Source of the DNA: Legionella sp.
GTDB taxonomy: Bacteria > Pseudomonadota > Gammaproteobacteria > Legionellales > Legionellaceae
DNA length: 64,000 nucleotides
Assembly (NCBI GenBank): GCA_031291095.1
Contig: JARLJR010000008.1
Coordinates: forward strand, 80,367-144,366
Direction: 5' to 3'
The notes under the pieces are model-generated. The model searched no databases and had not been told where the DNA came from. It saw nothing but the letters and a program-made list of their open reading frames with translations. Each line of letters opens with the position of its first letter. Position 1 is the first letter of the stretch. A program made the translations under genes and the position numbers. This document shows positions 60,554 to 64,000 of this stretch, one piece after another.

Positions 60554-61003
60554 ATGATTGATAAAACAAAAGACACTAACGTTGTCTATTTTACCCGAAT
60601 GCATTGGATTATATTTTTTTGGCCTAGTCTTGCTTTGGGCGGTGCTTTAGGGCTTGCATCTTATGTCCCTCACTTTCGTGAAGTGGGTTATGGCTTGGCA
60701 TTCTTTTCTTTGGCATGGATGTTTATGACTTGGGTTACGTATTACTTTTCTTCTTTGACTATAAAGACGAACCAGGTAATTTTACGTACTGGAATCGTAG
60801 TCAGACGAACAATTGATATCCCCTTAAACAAGATTGAAGCAATCGATATACGTCAATCAATTATGGGCAGCCTTTTACGTTATGGGATGGTCTCTATTAC
60901 TGGTACCGGAGGAACGCGCCGTGTTATTAATTATTTAAATAATCCATTAACATGTAGACGTTATATAGAACAATTGATGGACCAGATCCATAACAATGGT
61001 TAA
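60554..61003 (+). CDS. Bacterial PH-domain membrane protein (YdbS-like)
   Basis: A 149-residue inner-membrane protein with two helices at about residues 18-37 and 46-66, followed by a bPH2 domain (SLTIKTNQVILRTGIVVRRTIDIPLNKIEAIDIRQSIMGSLLRYG in part; residues about 72-145). The I-P-L-x-K-I-E and G-x-L-L-x-Y-G segments are typical. AGGTGA at 60545-60550 serves the ATG. The role is unknown, but membrane or envelope housekeeping is usual. Confidence 0.8.
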   Translation: MIDKTKDTNVVYFTRMHWIIFFWPSLALGGALGLASYVPHFREVGYGLAFFSLAWMFMTWVTYYFSSLTIKTNQVILRTGIVVRRTIDIPLNKIEAIDIRQSIMGSLLRYGMVSITGTGGTRRVINYLNNPLTCRRYIEQLMDQIHNNG

Positions 61004-61007
61004 TGCA

Positions 61008-61042
61008 GTACGTCATCCCTTATTGCGTTCGGGATGACGTAC
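61008..61042. terminator. 12-bp hairpin, short family A repeat
   Basis: GTACGTCATCCC (61008-61019) pairs with GGGATGACGTAC (61031-61042) between the converging PH-domain and adenosine deaminase genes. It is the same form as the one at 17623. Confidence 0.75.
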
Positions 61043-61059
61043 TTAGAGGACTTGCTTTC

Positions 61060-62034
61060 CTAAATCCGAGCGAGTAGTTCTTCTTTAGTTTGTTGATCAA
61101 CAAATGCCGCTTCAATTGCCATACGCGTAATCGCATTCATTGTCTCATCGCTGTAATTATAAGATTCCTGGACACGTTGATATTCCAACCCAAGTGTTGT
61201 ACTCATAAATGGAGGATCATCTGAGCTAATAGAGACTTTCATCCCCGCTTCATAAAATTTAGGGAAGGGGTGACTATTCATGTCTTTAAACAATCCTAAA
61301 AAGATATTGCTAGTTGGGCAAACTTCTAAGGTAATTCCTCTCTCTTTAACCATTGCCATGGTTTCTGGAGAATAAATTGAATTAACGCCATGTCCAATAC
61401 GTGTGATAGGTAGATTATCCATCGCTTCAACCATGCCACTAGCTGGGGCAAACTCACCTGCATGAACGGTGCATCCTAAACCGGCATCTGCGGCAATTTG
61501 GTAGGCTTTGGTAAACTGCTTTGGAGGGAAGTTTGCTTCATCACCACCTAAGCCAAAACCGGTAACGCATGGGAAAATGTCTTTATGTGCTTGTCGTGCT
61601 AAACGCTCAGCGGCTTCAACCCCAAAATGACGAACTGCAATGAGGATAATCCGTCCTACTATGTTAAATTGTTCTTTAGCGTCATCAATAGCTTGCTGAA
61701 TTGCCACTAGGTGTTCTGCAGAAGGGATACCACTAGAAAGTTCAGCATGATCCGCAGAATAGGACATTTCTACATAAATGGCATTTTCTTGTGCCCGGGA
61801 CTTTAAGTAGTCAAAGGTAATATCATAATAATCACGTGGATCTTTGATTACAGCCGCAAGTGTGTCGTAAACCTTAAGAAAATCCAGAAAGTCTTTAGAC
61901 AAATAGCTTTTTCCATCGGGGGCAACCAGTCCAGAGGGTAGAGTTAATTTATTCCGCCTAGCTAATGCTGTGGCCAGATCCGGAGTAATTGTGCCCTCTA
62001 AATGGACATGCAGTTCTGCTTTTTTTAAACTCAT
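61060..62034 (-). CDS. add: Adenosine deaminase
   Basis: It converts adenosine to inosine in purine salvage. The 324-residue amidohydrolase has zinc ligands His9 and His11 (AELHVHLEG), a third His with Gly-Glu (VHAGEF), the catalytic His (RIGHGVNS) and the last Asp pair (SISSDDPPF). The substrate-binding Gly-x-Gly-Gly (GFGLGGDEA) is present. Adenine deaminase of the related family shares these, so that activity is an alternative. The ATG at 62034 begins five residues before the metal motif, as expected. Confidence 0.88.
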   Translation of the reverse strand: MSLKKAELHVHLEGTITPDLATALARRNKLTLPSGLVAPDGKSYLSKDFLDFLKVYDTLAAVIKDPRDYYDITFDYLKSRAQENAIYVEMSYSADHAELSSGIPSAEHLVAIQQAIDDAKEQFNIVGRIILIAVRHFGVEAAERLARQAHKDIFPCVTGFGLGGDEANFPPKQFTKAYQIAADAGLGCTVHAGEFAPASGMVEAMDNLPITRIGHGVNSIYSPETMAMVKERGITLEVCPTSNIFLGLFKDMNSHPFPKFYEAGMKVSISSDDPPFMSTTLGLEYQRVQESYNYSDETMNAITRMAIEAAFVDQQTKEELLARI

Positions 62035-62133
62035 GATTTGTCTCGGTATTTTCTTTAAATGTTGCCAATGGTAACTTAGATGAAAAAGTTATAAAATAGC
62101 TGTTTTAAGAATGTGCGAATTTTTGGATTGATT

Positions 62134-62319
62134 ATGAATAGCAATGATATAGATAAAGCCTATGTAAGCCCTTATGATAAATTTTTATTTGAATTTGATG
62201 CAACTCATAGTAAGTCAGAATCACAAATCAAAGAAATTACTAAGCACAAACGTTTAGATAACATTCGTGATAACAAAGATCATCAAGAGCAAAAAGGGGA
62301 GCTTTGGGAGGGATTTTAA
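62134..62319 (+). CDS. Small conserved protein, CBU_0585-like
   Basis: A 61-residue soluble, charged protein (MNSNDIDKAYVSPYDKFLFEFDATH). It resembles a small family I recall from Coxiella and Legionella (CBU_0585-like), with the Y-V-S-P-x-D-K-F-L-x-x-F-D core and a basic helix after it. The function is unknown. The ATG at 62134 has a weak upstream site; a GTG 21 bases earlier is possible. Confidence 0.6.
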   Translation: MNSNDIDKAYVSPYDKFLFEFDATHSKSESQIKEITKHKRLDNIRDNKDHQEQKGELWEGF

Positions 62320-62623
62320 GCGTTTTTCCTCGCCTAAGTACCCATTCATTTGCCTTATTTCCTAATAGCTCGGGATGATCTGTCTTACCTGAGCTATTTC
62401 CTTACGCCACTCGTCAATTTCAAGCGTTAATCCCTGATTATGATTTCGCATCACAATGTTCTCATTGTGAGTAAAGTCCAGTTATCTTTTCTCAGATAAA
62501 CTGCAAAATATCCCTCTTTTTTAATTAATTACTCCCTTGTGTCTAAACACTCAGGGGGAGTTAAGCTTAACTTAATTTTGTTATGTTAGATTTAAAATAT
62601 AACACAGAGAAATAATAACCAGG
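62320..62623. other. Gene-free stretch with two dyads
   Basis: About 300 bases without a convincing gene. AATAGCTC (62364-62371) pairs with GAGCTATT (62391-62398). ACTCCC (62531-62536) pairs with GGGAGT (62556-62561). CTTAACTTAATTTT at about 62565-62578 resembles part of a PmrA-type box (consensus cTTAATatT), a regulator of some Dot/Icm effectors; this is weak. Confidence 0.4.
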
Positions 62624-64000
62624 ATGTTATCCAAATTACTTTTGAACGATTGGGATTCCATTATGCAAGAAAAACGTATTCGAGAAGCTATTGGTAATGT
62701 GGAAAAATATTTGGTGCATTCTGGTATACGCCATCATTTTGAAGAACATGGTATTTTTAGCCATATTGATCTTGAGATGGAAATCCAAAGAATTATAACC
62801 GAAAATGAAGTGGGGCAAAACACCTCTGAGCAGCCTTTGGGGCAGAAGCACAAGATTAATGTATCTGAGTGTTTAGATGCGCTTTGTTCTACGGACTATG
62901 AGACCATAGTTGAATATGCCTTTCTTGATTTGTTTAAACTAATGAATTTTACTGGCGTTTCTCAGGCAAGAATTATTGATAATGTAAGAAAATATCAACA
63001 ATTAATTGGTACAGCTGAAGAAGACCTCTTAAGTTCTAAGGGACAATGTGGAGGTATTGCTTTAGCCTACATTGCTGCTGAACTCGATAAAGGGGCTCTA
63101 CAAACGCCTTCGCAGTTACAATATTTTGAACAGTTTTTATCACGCATTGCACGTTGGGATGGCGAATCTGTCGCTGATGCATCCTTAAAAAATGATATGG
63201 AGTTTTTTATAGAAAGAGTTGGTGCTCTACAGGAAGAGCAATTCAATCCTTTTCCGGTCTTTAAGGACATGCTGGGTAGTAACAATATTCTTACCAATCT
63301 GTCTTTATCCTGGGTGCATAATCAGTATACTCTGGATTTTATTTTAAAAGAGGTATACAAAACGCAGCCACAACTAATTTATACGTCTGCTGACCATCAT
63401 GCCTCGATGATTCAACCTCTTTCCGCAAATGAAATTCTTTATTTTAATCCTAACCAGCAATTTGGCTCAATGAGATTAAAAGTTGATGATACTTTTTATG
63501 ACTTATTTTGTGGGGGACTTAGCACCGGACATAGTAATACTTACATAGACAGGATGCCGCTTTCTTTGGAGTGTTTTAGTTCCAATAACCGTGAAATGAA
63601 TTTAGAAACAATTCTCGATAGGCTTATAAATATTACAATAGAACATGATTTTGATACCAGGTTATTATCTATGAGTCTAGAAGCGGCTGTTAAAATTGTC
63701 GTAAATCGGCAAGGGTCTAATGGCAGAACCGCATTGATGGAGGCTGTTATTCACGGAAATTTAGCCGAAGTAAGATTGCTTCTTAATAAATATGGTGCAG
63801 ATCCTAGACTAATTGATATCCAACACAATGATGCCTTACGGTATGCCATTATCTATGGGCACGAAGACATTGCTTTGGAAATTTTAAACCACAAAGAGAT
63901 GACTAAAGTAAACAAAGCCGCAGATGGTATGACCTATTTACATTCAGCGCTTCTGCGTAAGCAACTTGATGTGGTAAATAAATTATTATTAACCGAAGAT
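62624..64000 (+). CDS. Ankyrin-repeat protein with YopT-like Cys/His/Asn domain, effector candidate (3' end outside window)
   Basis: An open frame of at least 459 codons reaching the window edge. The N-terminal half holds GQCGGIALAYIAAEL with Cys142, DHHASMIQPL with His259 and FNPNQQFGSMRL with Asn275. The order, spacing and flanking residues resemble the C58 (YopT/AvrPphB) protease triad C139/H258/D274, with Asn for Asp. From about residue 366 there are ankyrin repeats (NGRTALMEAVIHGNLAEVRLLL; DALRYAIIYGHEDIALEIL; TYLHSALLRKQLDVVNKLLL). Legionella AnkH-type effectors also pair ankyrins with a cysteine-protease-like domain. The start is ATG 62624 or 62663; neither has a strong ribosome site. 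Confidence 0.65.
   Translation, partial: MLSKLLLNDWDSIMQEKRIREAIGNVEKYLVHSGIRHHFEEHGIFSHIDLEMEIQRIITENEVGQNTSEQPLGQKHKINVSECLDALCSTDYETIVEYAFLDLFKLMNFTGVSQARIIDNVRKYQQLIGTAEEDLLSSKGQCGGIALAYIAAELDKGALQTPSQLQYFEQFLSRIARWDGESVADASLKNDMEFFIERVGALQEEQFNPFPVFKDMLGSNNILTNLSLSWVHNQYTLDFILKEVYKTQPQLIYTSADHHASMIQPLSANEILYFNPNQQFGSMRLKVDDTFYDLFCGGLSTGHSNTYIDRMPLSLECFSSNNREMNLETILDRLINITIEHDFDTRLLSMSLEAAVKIVVNRQGSNGRTALMEAVIHGNLAEVRLLLNKYGADPRLIDIQHNDALRYAIIYGHEDIALEILNHKEMTKVNKAADGMTYLHSALLRKQLDVVNKLLLTED

Noticed and set aside
1..64000. tRNA, rRNA, integrase or phage genes
   Set aside because: I searched by eye for tRNA-like cloverleaf ends, rRNA signatures and recombinase motifs and saw none; a tRNA scan program would be needed to be certain.

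Overview
The window reads as chromosomal DNA of a Legionella species other than, or divergent from, L. pneumophila. The basis is a nearly complete icm/dot (Dot/Icm type IVB secretion) gene run with protein lengths very close to those known for L. pneumophila, an AT-rich composition, and several eukaryote-like or coiled-coil proteins of the kind that system exports. Species cannot be named from this sequence alone.

Region 1 (1-16589) is icm/dot region II: dotM (cut by the window edge), dotL, then a reverse-strand POT-like transporter that interrupts the run, then dotK-dotJ-dotI-dotH-dotG-dotF-dotE-icmD, a 13-bp perfect hairpin, dotN, an unusual double stem-loop, and dotO. Together these encode the coupling complex (DotL, DotM, DotN), the core complex (DotG, DotH, DotF, with the lipoprotein DotK), the inner-membrane parts (DotI, DotJ, DotE, IcmD) and the VirB4-like ATPase DotO. 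The tphA-icmF-icmH block that follows icmB in L. pneumophila is not here; a secreted LURP-one-like protein follows instead.

Region 2 (16650-31010) is signalling and stress: a membrane diguanylate cyclase, an OmpR-type two-component system divergent from a CpxP/Spy-like periplasmic protein, OxyR divergent from ahpC-ahpD, a secreted cupin, a SLC1-type symporter, two accessory genes that look like Dot/Icm effectors (a coiled-coil membrane protein, and a degenerate histone-deacetylase-fold protein resembling LphD), a DNA photolyase and a class B-type acid phosphatase. Region 3 (31148-50388) is housekeeping: smc-zipA, a helical-repeat accessory protein, and the wall/division cluster murF-mraY-murD-ftsW-murC-murB-ddl-ftsQ-ftsA-ftsZ-lpxC, with murG absent at its usual place. 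Region 4 (50626-64000) is mixed: an LRR/coiled-coil effector candidate, an M13 metalloprotease, small membrane and secreted proteins, a GNAT, SelO, an SDR, an omptin protease, DciA, a PH-domain membrane protein, adenosine deaminase and, at the right edge, an open reading frame combining a YopT-like Cys/His/Asn pattern with ankyrin repeats.

Intergenic spaces carry several families of short palindromic repeats. The commonest has CGTCATCC...GGATGACG ends; it sits inside the ahpC-ahpD unit, next to the icm/dot break, and as a tandem 83-bp array after the HDAC-like gene. The most interesting points are the H-type-pseudoknot-like leader of dotO, the HDAC-like and YopT-like effector candidates with altered catalytic residues, the cysteine-punctuated decapeptide array of DotG, and matching repeat copies that flank the wall/division cluster.
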